Position numbers and translations under genes: made by a program
In this document: positions 44,720 to 53,731 of the stretch, in pieces
Numbering within the stretch: position 1 is the stretch's first letter
Layout of the letters: each line of letters begins with the position of its first letter
Notes under the pieces: generated by a model
The model's database searches: none
Seen by the model: the letters and a program-made list of their open reading frames with translations, nothing else
What the model was told of the DNA's origin: nothing
Assembly (NCBI RefSeq): GCF_018130215.1
Contig: NZ_JAFCKQ010000004.1
Location: 1 to 64,000, forward strand
Length of the DNA: 64,000 nucleotides
Direction of reading: 5' to 3'
From: Bradyrhizobium jicamae
GTDB taxonomy: Bacteria > Pseudomonadota > Alphaproteobacteria > Rhizobiales > Xanthobacteraceae

Positions 44720-45415
44720 TCAGTCCAGTGTAACGCGGTGGATCGCGTCCTTGATGATGTCGGCGACCGATGCCGGCGCCGACACGAGCGGGGTGTGATC
44801 GACGGGGTGTGACCGGACGGTGGCCTGCATCCGCGCGGCCATGAAGCGCTGGGTCCCGGGTGCGATCATCCGGTCGTCCTCGGCGACCAGGAACCAGCTT
44901 GGAACGTCCTTCCAGCGCGGACGGCCGACCGGCACCGTGATGCAGGCCGGCGAGATCGGCCGCTGCACCGCTGCCAGCACCGCGAGGTCCTGCGTCCTCG
45001 CGCATTGCGCGAAGGCCGATGCGAAGGCGGACTCGGGCAGCCAGATCAGCCCGCTGGCATCGGGCGCGAGCTTGGGTGCGAACGGATGCGGCGGCGAGCG
45101 ATAGAACATCTCGGCGACCGTCTCGCCTTCGTCCGGCGCGAGCGCCGCGACATAGACCAGCGCCTTGACCCGTGGCGAAGGTGCTTCCGCGATCACGGCG
45201 CCGGCATAGGCATGGCCGGTCAGCACGATGTCACCCTCGACGCGTTCCAGCGCTCGGTTCAGCGCCGCGACATCGTCGGCCAGCGAGGTCAGCGGCAGCG
45301 GCGCCGCCACGGCCTTGATGCCTTCGGCATCGAGCGCGGTGATCACGCGCGCCCAGCTCGAACCATCCGCCCATGCACCATGCGCAAGCACCACGCCGAG
45401 ATCCTCGATCGCCAT
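44720..45415 (-). CDS. Alpha/beta hydrolase with alanine at the nucleophile position
   Basis: A 231-residue alpha/beta hydrolase of the small esterase group (VVLAHGAWADGSSWARVI at the start, then GEGDIVLTG-type strand). The elbow reads GHAYAG (residues 67-72) where active members have GHSYGG, so the serine is replaced by Ala69. The C-terminal VDHTPLVSAP supplies a histidine. It may be inactive, act with another residue, or bind a ligand without hydrolysis. It is the first gene of the minus-strand cluster, so its promoter drives the channel, the hydrolase and the tautomerase. Confidence 0.82.
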   Translation of the reverse strand: MAIEDLGVVLAHGAWADGSSWARVITALDAEGIKAVAAPLPLTSLADDVAALNRALERVEGDIVLTGHAYAGAVIAEAPSPRVKALVYVAALAPDEGETVAEMFYRSPPHPFAPKLAPDASGLIWLPESAFASAFAQCARTQDLAVLAAVQRPISPACITVPVGRPRWKDVPSWFLVAEDDRMIAPGTQRFMAARMQATVRSHPVDHTPLVSAPASVADIIKDAIHRVTLD

Positions 45416-45444
45416 TGTCCGCTTCCTGATTTTGGCTGCCGGCC

Positions 45445-45508
45445 GTAACCGTATTAATGTCGCTTGTCAGGTTACGAAGCCTATGGCTCGCTGCGCGTAA
45501 CTTGTCAA
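45445..45508. promoter_or_regulatory. Repeated GTAAC motifs in cluster promoter
   Basis: GTAACC (45445-45450) and GGTTAC (45470-45475) form an inverted pair, and GTAACTTGTCA (from 45497) repeats the half, with TTGTCA also at 45464-45469. Such arrays can bind a dimeric regulator controlling the hydrolase cluster. Some HxlR-family operators carry GTAAC halves; no such regulator is in the window. Confidence 0.35.
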
Positions 45509-45550
45509 CGGGAGTTCATCCGGTTATTTGTGGCGAGGTCGAGCGCCGTC

Positions 45551-45710
45551 ATGGTCTGCGAGGAAAGCCTCTCGGACATCAGGCCGTGCGAAGGTCCGGA
45601 CGGTACGCTCGTCTTCGTCGATCACACCCGCGCCCGCGCGCGGCGCTGGTGCGGCGAGCCCGTCGATCCCGGCAGTGCAGCTATGCGGTCGAAACCGCCT
45701 TGCCCGGTGA
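45551..45710 (+). pseudogene. Relic of a CGNR zinc-finger protein
   Basis: One frame reads IRPCEGPDGTLVFVDHTRAR then ARRWC (to 45652), matching the C-terminal CGNR zinc finger, whose usual form is C-x3-DC...RRWC-x4-CGNR. The second cysteine is Gly here. The expected CGNR part appears only in another frame as QLCGRNRLAR (45678-45707) before a stop, so an indel has broken the finger. The N-terminal ABATE-type domain is absent. The first frame continues to 45760 and its stop TGA overlaps the next ATG (TGATG), so a 69-residue peptide might still be made. I judge it decayed. Confidence 0.45.
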
Positions 45711-45759
45711 TGCGTATCCATCCCGCGACGGGCGTCGCTTGCTTCCAGGGGGCGTGGTG

Positions 45760-45924
45760 ATGGTGAAGCACCTTGTTTCAGACGAAGTGAAATGCGACGC
45801 GTGCAACGGGACCGGTTATCCCGAGGTGAGGCAGCCTAGCGAGCCGGGGCGGCGGATCTATCCGGAGCCGTGCAAGAAATGCGGCGGCAAGGGCCGGATC
45901 AAGAAGGCGAAATGGAGCAAGTAG
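45760..45924 (+). CDS. Small DnaJ-type zinc-ribbon protein
   Basis: A 54-residue protein with two CxxCxGxG-like units, CDACNGTG and CKKCGGKG, separated by 26 residues, as in the DnaJ cysteine-rich domain; they should bind one zinc. The start ATG overlaps the stop of the CGNR-like frame, and AGGGGG lies shortly upstream. Such small zinc ribbons are common single genes in Bradyrhizobium, in my recollection, and are of unknown function. The basic C-terminus (KAKWSK) could contact nucleic acid. Confidence 0.75.
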   Translation: MVKHLVSDEVKCDACNGTGYPEVRQPSEPGRRIYPEPCKKCGGKGRIKKAKWSK

Positions 45925-46108
45925 CGGCGCCGGTTCGCACGGCGCGGACCGGCTGCGGTGGAACCGGAACCCATGCGGGCCCGATAGTTCCGAAGCGCTT
46001 AAAACCGGAATGAAATCCAAAACGCTTTTCAACCATGTCCCTTGAGCGTTCATCAACCTCCTGCGCCGATGCTCGCGCACGCCATCAGGATCCACGAGGA
46101 GCCTCAGC

Positions 46109-46456
46109 ATGCCGGCCAAAGGACGAACGACCGCGACCAAGCCCCAGGCGCTGGAGCGCGAAGATATTCTGAACCCGCACGCCATCAGCACACTGAGCGC
46201 GGGCGCCGTCAACGCGATGAGCGCGGTCGGGGCCGCCGTCATCAAGAAGAACAAGGCTGCGCTCGACAACAATGCGGACTGGTTCTGGCACATGTTCGCG
46301 AAGTGCGAGGCCAAGGCGGCGCGCATCGCGGAGGAAGCCGCCGGCGACCCGGCGGCCTGCGGCGATGCCACCTTCATCGAAACATATGCGCGGCAACTGC
46401 CGAAGCTGATGGCATCGGCACTCGATGCGCGCGACAAGGCGCTCAAGGCAAAGTGA
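46109..46456 (+). CDS. Helical protein of unknown function (phasin-like size)
   Basis: A 115-residue protein made almost wholly of predicted helices (ISTLSAGAVNAMSAVGAAVI and FIETYARQLPKLMASALDAR), with two cysteines (AKCEAK and AACGDA). Size and composition resemble phasins, which coat polyhydroxyalkanoate granules, but no phasin motif is clear and no PHA gene is nearby. GAGGAG lies ahead of the ATG. It stands alone before the PaaK-like operon, and I do not claim a function. Confidence 0.7.
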   Translation: MPAKGRTTATKPQALEREDILNPHAISTLSAGAVNAMSAVGAAVIKKNKAALDNNADWFWHMFAKCEAKAARIAEEAAGDPAACGDATFIETYARQLPKLMASALDARDKALKAK

Positions 46457-46622
46457 GCCAGGCGTGACGCAACGCGGATTGGCGCAGGCGTTTTCCGCCC
46501 TGCGCATCAACGCAATCCGGATTCGCGCGTGTGATCCTTGTCACGGCGAGAGTGAACGCGGAGAGGCAACGATAGCACCATGAAGGGGCGGTCCTCGCGG
46601 CCCCACGATCATGGAGCTGACG

Positions 46623-48065
46623 ATGGATACCTCTCTTGCGACTCTCGTTTCCGATGACGGCAACCAGGCTTCTCTGGTTCCCGCTGCCAGCGATGGCGCG
46701 GATGCGCCGCAGCGCCAGTTCTGGGAGACGGAGCATACGCGCCCCGATTTTCAGCCCTCCGATGATGCGGCGCCCGAGCTGGTCGCTGCCACCGAGAACT
46801 ATCTCGGCGAATGCCTGAACCATCCCTATTTGCCGGTCTGCGAGATCCGCGCGCGGCAGTTCGCGCGCATCAAGGAACTGGTCGAGCTCGCCTATCGCGA
46901 CATCCCGGTCTACCGCGCCAAATATGATGCGGCCGGCTTCAAGCCGTCGCATCTGCGCGATTACGACGACATCCAGAAGATTCCCGTCATCACCAAGCCG
47001 GAGCTGGTCGCAGCGTTTCCCGATCGTTGCGTCAACCGGGCGTACAAGCCGGAAGACCTGTTCCCGACGCGCTCGTCAGGCTCGTCCGGCCAGACGCTGC
47101 TGATCCGGGTCGACTATGACGCCATCATCACCGACACCATCCAGGGCGTCCGCCAGTTCGCGATGCAGAGCGGCGGCAATTACCGTGCGGAGGATCTGCT
47201 CGCCCATGTCTACACGGTGCCGTGGTGGTTCGACTCGATCGGCGGCAAGTATCCGACCGCCTTCATCTCGAACCTGATCCCGCCGGCGCGGGTTGCCCAG
47301 CACCTGCGCTATCTCGGGCCGAAGATCCTCTCGCTCTATCCGTCGAGCCTCGATGCGCTGATGCCGCATGTCGACGAGTTCAGCGCCTCGCTCAATCTCG
47401 CGGTGACGCATTCGGAATACTCGTCGCGCACCGCCCGTGAGGAATGGTCGCGGCAGCTCGGCGTGCCCGTGCTCGATGAATACTCCTCCGAGGAGGCGAC
47501 GCGTATTGCGCTCGAGATGCCCGACGGCCAGTACTACGTCTGCGAGGACACCGTACATCTCGACGTGCTCGATCCCGTCACGATGGAGCCGCAGGCTCCG
47601 GGCCAGTCCGGCATCGCCGTGATCACCAATCTGCTCAACGAAGCGATGCCGTTCATCCGCTACGTGCAGGGCGATTACATCACGCAGCCGGTCAAGCCGG
47701 CTGCGTCCGACATCAACTGGTCGCAGATCGCCAGCATCGACGGCCGGCTCAACGATGCATTCGTCAACCGCGACGGCCGCAAGGTGCCGGCCGGCAGCAT
47801 TCTGGACGCCACCTATCGCTGGATGTTCGACTGCAACCTCAATCTGGCGCAGTTCGAGATCGTGCAGCGTGACGTCGATCTGGTCGAGGCCCGCGTCGTG
47901 CTCAGCGCCGATACGCCGTTACAGCGGCTGCGCGGCGCGGTCGCGCACCTGGAGGATCTGCTTGCGGCCTGCCTCGAGCATCCGGTCCGGGTCGAGGCAA
48001 ATGCACTCGACGTCTTCCCGCCGCGGCCCGGCAAGCGCCGCCCGATCCGCCGCGAGATGGCCTAG
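46623..48065 (+). CDS. PaaK-like adenylate-forming enzyme
   Basis: A 480-residue protein of the phenylacetate-CoA ligase / coenzyme F390 synthetase family. RSSGSSGQT (150-158) is the AMP-binding P-loop, LDEYSSEEATRIAL the A5-type motif, and GRKVPAGSILDATYRW near residue 385 matches the C-terminal hinge. It activates a carboxylic acid as acyl-AMP, and could then pass it to CoA, a carrier or an amine. About 65 residues before the domain are unusual for PaaK. I chose ATG 46623 because GGAG lies six bases before it; ATG 46611 is also in frame. It leads an operon with an ABC-2 exporter and a GNAT, so it may prepare a product for export. Confidence 0.82.
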   Translation: MDTSLATLVSDDGNQASLVPAASDGADAPQRQFWETEHTRPDFQPSDDAAPELVAATENYLGECLNHPYLPVCEIRARQFARIKELVELAYRDIPVYRAKYDAAGFKPSHLRDYDDIQKIPVITKPELVAAFPDRCVNRAYKPEDLFPTRSSGSSGQTLLIRVDYDAIITDTIQGVRQFAMQSGGNYRAEDLLAHVYTVPWWFDSIGGKYPTAFISNLIPPARVAQHLRYLGPKILSLYPSSLDALMPHVDEFSASLNLAVTHSEYSSRTAREEWSRQLGVPVLDEYSSEEATRIALEMPDGQYYVCEDTVHLDVLDPVTMEPQAPGQSGIAVITNLLNEAMPFIRYVQGDYITQPVKPAASDINWSQIASIDGRLNDAFVNRDGRKVPAGSILDATYRWMFDCNLNLAQFEIVQRDVDLVEARVVLSADTPLQRLRGAVAHLEDLLAACLEHPVRVEANALDVFPPRPGKRRPIRREMA

Positions 48066-48086
48066 CTCGAGGCAGGGGTGGGTGCC

Positions 48087-48884
48087 ATGAACCAGTCGCT
48101 GAACCGAATCGCGGCCATGACGGCGCGCTACTACTACATCCTGCGTTCGTCGTGGCTGAGGCTGCTCGAGATCGTCTACTGGCCGGCGATGCAGATGATG
48201 GTGTGGGGTTTCCTCTACACCTATCTGTACCAGAGCAGGTCGGCGATGGCCGATACGGCCGGCCTGCTGCTCGGCGCGGTCCTGCTCTGGGACGTGCTGT
48301 TCCGCGGCCAGCTCGGCTTCACCTTCACCTTCCTGGAGGAGATCTGGTCGCGCAATCTCGCCAACCTGATGATGTCGCCGCTGAAGCCGGCCGAGCTCGC
48401 GGCATCGCTGATGCTGATGAGCCTGATCCGGCTCCTGATCGGCACCATCCCGGTGACCCTGCTGACGCTTCTGCTGTTCGGCTTCAACATCTACGCACTC
48501 GGACCCGGGCTGCTCGTGTTCTTCCTCAACCTGGTGCTGACGGGCTGGGCGATCGGCCTCGTCGTCGCAGGCCTCGTGATCCGTCAGGGCCTTGGCGCGG
48601 AGAGCCTCGCCTATTCGATCATGATCGTGCTGCTGCCGCTGTGCTGCGTCTACTATCCGGTCGAGGCCTTGCCGCTCTGGCTGCATCCCGTCGCCTGGTC
48701 GCTGACGCCGACCTACGTGTTCGAGGGAATGCGGGCCATGCTGATCCATGGCGTTTTCCGCACCGACCTGATGATCGCGTGCCTGGCCCTCAATGCCGTC
48801 TATCTCGGAATTGGCTTCACAACATTCGTCCTCCTGCTGCAGAGCGCCCGCCATAAAGGCGGCCTGCTCACGATGGGCGAGTAA
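48087..48884 (+). CDS. ABC-2 type transporter permease
   Basis: A 265-residue integral membrane protein with six helices, of the ABC-2 (DrrB / NodJ-like) permease class. The N-terminal IAAMTARYYYILRSSWLRLL and helix 1 IVYWPAMQMMVWGFLYTYLY are typical, as is LPLWLHPVAWSLTPTYVFEG near the end. It starts 21 bp after the ligase stop and is followed 14 bp later by its ATPase. NodJ-type systems export lipo-oligosaccharides, DrrB exports drugs; the cargo here is unknown. The adjacent ligase suggests an acylated or amide-linked compound. Confidence 0.9.
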   Translation: MNQSLNRIAAMTARYYYILRSSWLRLLEIVYWPAMQMMVWGFLYTYLYQSRSAMADTAGLLLGAVLLWDVLFRGQLGFTFTFLEEIWSRNLANLMMSPLKPAELAASLMLMSLIRLLIGTIPVTLLTLLLFGFNIYALGPGLLVFFLNLVLTGWAIGLVVAGLVIRQGLGAESLAYSIMIVLLPLCCVYYPVEALPLWLHPVAWSLTPTYVFEGMRAMLIHGVFRTDLMIACLALNAVYLGIGFTTFVLLLQSARHKGGLLTMGE

Positions 48885-48898
48885 GGGGAGGATTTTCC

Positions 48899-49713
<815 letters not shown>

Positions 49714-49714
<1 letters not shown>

Positions 49715-50286
49715 TGCCGGCGCGGATCAGGATCCGGCGCGAATGCCGCTCCGACATCGCAGGTCGCGAAAGCCTGCTCGATGCCGCCTTTGGTCCCGGC
49801 CGCTTCGCCAAGACCTCGGAGCGGTTGCGCGAGGGACGCAAGCCCGCGCCGGGCCTTGCTTTCGTCGCGCATCTGGCCGGCCGCCTCGTCGGTACGCTGC
49901 GGCTGTGGCCCGTCGTCACCGCGACCGGCCACACCTGCCTGCTGCTCGGTCCGCTCGCGGTGGCCGCCGACGCGAGACGGCTCGGCATCGGCGCCGCGCT
50001 GATGGGGCACGCGTTGTCCAAGGCCCGCGCGCTCGGCCATCGTGCCGTGGTGCTCGTCGGCGATGCTGCCTATTACAGCCGTTTCGGCTTCTCGGCGCAG
50101 ACGACCGGTGCGCTCCGCATGCCCGGTCCGTATCAGCGGGATCGCCTGCTGGCCTGCGAACTGGTGCCGGATGCGCTGAGCGGCGCGCGCGGGTTGATTG
50201 CTGCGAGCTCCCCGCCATCATCACGGCTGCTGCGACTCATCGACGGAATCGCGAAAGGTGAGGCCGCGATCGGACAGCCGGCCTGA
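49714..50286 (+). CDS. GNAT N-acetyltransferase (COG3153-like)
   Basis: A 190-residue acetyltransferase. LLLGPLAVAADARRLGIGAA contains the acetyl-CoA-binding turn, and VVLVGDAAYYSRFGF is typical of the YhbS/COG3153 group. Its start overlaps the ATPase stop by one base (TGATG), tying it to the PaaK-like/ABC operon. The product might N- or O-acetylate the exported molecule or confer resistance to it. That is inference from the neighbours. Confidence 0.88.
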
Positions 50287-50412
50287 TTCTCCCTGTTTCT
50301 GCTCCTGCAGGCATGGCGATTTGCGCTCGCTTGGCGTAAAGCAGCACGCATCAGATCGCCACGCGCGGCCGTGCCGCCTCCTGCGCCTGAACCAACCCAA
50401 GGTTTCCATCCT

Positions 50413-52353
50413 GTGACATTCCCGACCACTAGTGCGCCGCTCGCCCGAGCCTTGGCCGAGCGCAGCTATCATCAGCCAACCCCCGTTCAGACCGCCGTGC
50501 TGGCGGATGAGGCCATCGACCGCGACCTGCTCGTTTCGGCCCAGACCGGGTCGGGCAAGACGGTCGCCTATGGCCTTGCCATCGCGACGGGTCTTCTGGG
50601 CAGCGACCAGCGGTTCGAACCGGCTGCCGCACCGCTGGCGCTGATCGTCGCGCCGACCCGCGAACTCGCACTGCAAGTCCAGCGCGAGCTGGCGTGGCTT
50701 TATCAATATGCGGACGGGCGCGTCGTCTGCTGCGTCGGCGGCATGGACCCGCGTCGCGAGCAGCGCGAGCTTGCCGCGGGAGCTCACATCGTCGTCGGGA
50801 CGCCTGGCCGGTTGTGCGATCATCTGCGCCGCGGCCATCTCGACATCTCCGGCCTGAAGGCCGTCGTGCTCGACGAGGCCGATGAAATGCTCAATCTCGG
50901 CTTTCGCGAGGATATGGAATTCATCCTCGAGACCACGCCGGACACGCGACGCACGCTGTTGTTCTCGGCGACGTTTCCGCGCGGCATCGTCGCGCTGGCC
51001 AAGCAGTATCAGCAGCACGCCTTCCGGATCGAGGTCGCGGGCGACGAAGGTGGTCATGCCGATATCGAGTACCGCGCCATCCGGATCGCCCCTGAAGATG
51101 CCGAACACGCGGTCGTCAACGTGTTGCGCTTCTTTGAATCACCGAGCGCGCTGGTGTTCTGCAACACGCGGGAAGCCGTCAGGCATTTGCAGGCGGCGCT
51201 GCTGGAGCGCGGCTTTTCCGTGGCCGCCCTGTCAGGCGAAATGACCCAGAACGAGCGGACCCAGGCGCTGCAGGCATTGCGTGATGGCCGTTCGCGGGTC
51301 TGCGTGGCGACCGACGTGGCGGCGCGCGGCATCGACCTGCCGAACCTCGATCTCGTCATTCATGCGGATCTGCCGAAGGACCCGGAGGTGATGCAGCATC
51401 GCTCGGGCCGCACCGGCCGGGCGGGCCGCAAGGGCGTCAGCATCCTGTTGGTGCCGCCGGCGCGAAAGCGGCGTGCGGAGCTGCTGCTGAATCTGGCTGG
51501 CATCGATGTCATCTGGGGCACTGCGCCGCAGGCCGACGAAATCCGCAAGCTCGATCACGAGCGCCTGTTGCGGGATGCGGTGTTCACCGAGGAATCGACG
51601 CCGGATGATCTGGTCCTCGCGCAGGCATTGCTCGCCGAGCGGTCGCCCGAGACCATCGCCGCGGCGCTCGCGCGGCTCTATCGCGCGCGGCTGCCGTCGC
51701 CCGAAGACATTCTCGATCCCGGCGAGGGAAGGGGCCGCGATCGCGACGAACGCGGCCGCGACAGCGCATCGCGCCGCGACGATCGTGCCGCCGGGCCGCG
51801 GTCGAAGCCGGGCAAATCCACGTCGCGTCACGGCATGGCGGAGGCCAGCGTCTGGTTCCGCGCCGCGATCGGACGGCGAAAGAATGCCGAGGCCCGCTGG
51901 CTGCTGCCGATGATCTGTCGTCGCGGCGGCATCGACAGGCGCGACATCGGCGCCATCAGGATCATGGACACCACCACCGAGTTCGAGGTCGCCGAGCGCG
52001 TCGCCGACTCCTTCGCCGTCAAGATCCGGCGTCCGGACAAGGAGGACAGCATCCGCATCGAGCCGCTGTCAGGCGCGCCCTCAGGTCATGGACCTTCGGA
52101 CAAGCCCTCGCACGCGGCCTCGCGCGCAGCATGGCGCGATGCCGGCGACCCCGGTCACAAGCTGCCGCGGCGCGATGAGGCGCGTGACGACACGCGGCAG
52201 GATCATCGCAGCAAGCCGCACCGCAAGGGCGGGGCGAAATTCGCGGCCGAGCCGGACTTCAAGACCAGGAAGAAACATCGCAACAAGTCCGGTCATGCGC
52301 CGCCCGTGAAGGGCGCATTCGGCAAAAAGCTCAAGAAGAAGCGCCGCGGCTGA
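50413..52353 (+). CDS. DEAD-box RNA helicase
   Basis: A 646-residue ATP-dependent RNA helicase. In order: Q motif PTPVQ, Walker A AQTGSGKT (43-50), APTRELALQVQ, DEAD motif VLDEADEML, SAT (LLFSATFPRG), and HRSGRTGRAGRKG. A C-terminal RNA-binding domain of the DbpA/CsdA type (WFRAAIGRRKNAEARWLLP, then IRIMDTTTEFEVAE) is followed by a long basic low-complexity tail, suitable for cold-shock or ribosome-assembly work. I chose the GTG at 50413, where homologues begin (MTFPTTSAPLARAL). The frame is open to GTG 50371. It is not part of the operon before it. Confidence 0.93.
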   Translation: MTFPTTSAPLARALAERSYHQPTPVQTAVLADEAIDRDLLVSAQTGSGKTVAYGLAIATGLLGSDQRFEPAAAPLALIVAPTRELALQVQRELAWLYQYADGRVVCCVGGMDPRREQRELAAGAHIVVGTPGRLCDHLRRGHLDISGLKAVVLDEADEMLNLGFREDMEFILETTPDTRRTLLFSATFPRGIVALAKQYQQHAFRIEVAGDEGGHADIEYRAIRIAPEDAEHAVVNVLRFFESPSALVFCNTREAVRHLQAALLERGFSVAALSGEMTQNERTQALQALRDGRSRVCVATDVAARGIDLPNLDLVIHADLPKDPEVMQHRSGRTGRAGRKGVSILLVPPARKRRAELLLNLAGIDVIWGTAPQADEIRKLDHERLLRDAVFTEESTPDDLVLAQALLAERSPETIAAALARLYRARLPSPEDILDPGEGRGRDRDERGRDSASRRDDRAAGPRSKPGKSTSRHGMAEASVWFRAAIGRRKNAEARWLLPMICRRGGIDRRDIGAIRIMDTTTEFEVAERVADSFAVKIRRPDKEDSIRIEPLSGAPSGHGPSDKPSHAASRAAWRDAGDPGHKLPRRDEARDDTRQDHRSKPHRKGGAKFAAEPDFKTRKKHRNKSGHAPPVKGAFGKKLKKKRRG

Positions 52354-52439
52354 TCCGCCGCCACCACGCAATTCCAGCGCGGCTTGCGCCCGTGGCCACC
52401 AGCCCCGGGGCATGGATGCTCGTCGTCCGCCGAATTCGC

Positions 52440-52469
52440 TATTGACAAACTAGTTTGTTAATATCTAAT
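52440..52469 (+). promoter_or_regulatory. Promoter overlapped by a 24-bp palindrome
   Basis: TTGACAAACTAGTTTGTTAA (52442-52461) is a palindrome with one mismatch, extended by A-T and T-A pairs to 52440-52463. TTGACA doubles as a -35 box, and TCTAAT (52464-52469) is a -10 at 16-bp spacing. A dimeric repressor of the TetR kind would block the promoter of the substrate-binding gene, which starts 52 bp later. Confidence 0.7.
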
Positions 52470-52521
52470 TGACGCCGGATCATGAAATCCGCCGCAGAGC
52501 GGAGCTTTGGGAGAGGAGCCG

Positions 52522-53721
52522 ATGAGGCATTTTCTGGCACTGGCAGTTCTCGCAGCCCTGACGTCGGCTGCACATGCACAGATTTCCGATGACGTGGTGC
52601 GGATCGGAGTGCTGACCGACCTGTCGAGCTGGGGCCGCGACAATTCCGGGCCGGGCTCGGTCGAAGCCGCCAAGATGGCGGTCGAGGAATTCGGGTCCAC
52701 CGTGCTCGGCAAGCCGATCGAGATCATCTCGGCCGACCATCAGATGAAGACCGATGTCGGCGTCCAGATCGTTCGCGGCTGGTTCGACAACGGCAAGGTC
52801 GACGCGGTCGCCGACATCCCGAACTCCGGCATTGCGATCGCGGTTCACAACATCGTGCGCGAACGCAACAAGATCGCGCTGTTGTCGGGGCCCGGCGCGA
52901 GCTCCCTGACGGACGAGCTGTGCAGCCCGAACACCGTGCATTTCACCTACGACACCTACGCGCTGTCGAAGGTCACGGCATCGGCCGTGATCCAGGAGGG
53001 CGGCAAGTCCTGGTATTTCATCACGGCCGACTATGCCTTCGGCCAGCAGCTCGAGAAGGACGCCACGCGGTTCATCCAGGAGATGGGCGGCAAGGTGCTC
53101 GGCAGTGTCCGGCATCCGACCAACACCGCCGACTTCTCCTCCTTCGCGCTGCAGGCGCAGAGCTCGAAGGCCGACGTGGTGGCGTTCGCCAATGCCGGGC
53201 AGGACACCGACAACGCGATCAAGCAGTCCGGCGAGTTCGGCCTGGTGCAGGGCGGGCAGAAGCTGGTGGGCCTCCTGATGTTCGACACCGACGTTCATGC
53301 GATCGGGCTGAAGGCCGCGCAGGGCACCTACATGACCACGGCCTCGTACTGGAACATGGACGACGCCACCCGGGCCTGGTCGCGGAAGTTCTACGAGCGC
53401 ACCAAGGTGATGCCGACCATGATCCAGACCGGCGTCTATGGTTCCGTGCTGCACTATCTGAAGGCGATCAAGGCCGCCGGCACCGATGATCCGCAGAAAG
53501 TGATGGCCAAGATGCGCGAACTGCCGATCGAGGACACCTTCGTGCATGGCGGCAGGCTGCGCGAGGACGGCCGCGTCATCCGTGACATGTATCTGGCCAA
53601 AGTGAAGACGCCCGAGCAGTCCAAGGAGCCGTGGGACTATCTCGATATCGTCAAGACGGTGAAGGGCGAGGACGCGTTCCGGCCGGTATCGGAGTCCAAG
53701 TGCCCGCTGTTGAAGAAGTAG
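52522..53721 (+). CDS. Branched-chain-amino-acid-type substrate-binding protein
   Basis: A 399-residue periplasmic binding protein of the LivJ/Peripla_BP_6 family. Signal peptide (FLALAVLAALTSAAHA, cleavage before QISDD), then VRIGVLTDLSSWGRDNSGPG and SVEAAKMAVEEFG, as in LivJ-like proteins for aromatic acids, amides or urea. The two lobes and hinge are complete. GGAG lies just before ATG 52522. No permease or ATPase is adjacent; the next gene is a flavoprotein dehydrogenase. It may serve a distant ABC transporter. The promoter carries a palindromic operator. Confidence 0.92.
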   Translation: MRHFLALAVLAALTSAAHAQISDDVVRIGVLTDLSSWGRDNSGPGSVEAAKMAVEEFGSTVLGKPIEIISADHQMKTDVGVQIVRGWFDNGKVDAVADIPNSGIAIAVHNIVRERNKIALLSGPGASSLTDELCSPNTVHFTYDTYALSKVTASAVIQEGGKSWYFITADYAFGQQLEKDATRFIQEMGGKVLGSVRHPTNTADFSSFALQAQSSKADVVAFANAGQDTDNAIKQSGEFGLVQGGQKLVGLLMFDTDVHAIGLKAAQGTYMTTASYWNMDDATRAWSRKFYERTKVMPTMIQTGVYGSVLHYLKAIKAAGTDDPQKVMAKMRELPIEDTFVHGGRLREDGRVIRDMYLAKVKTPEQSKEPWDYLDIVKTVKGEDAFRPVSESKCPLLKK

Positions 53722-53731
53722 GATCGGTCGC

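Noticed and set aside
42629..45415. Calling the four-gene cluster a proven chlorinated-compound pathway
   Set aside because: Key residues are present, but Cg10062 has the same set with poor dehalogenase activity, and many Asp-nucleophile hydrolases act on epoxides. No aldehyde or alcohol dehydrogenase typical of the pathway is beside it.
46109..46456. Phasin
   Set aside because: Size and helicity fit, but no phasin motif is seen and no polyhydroxyalkanoate gene is nearby.
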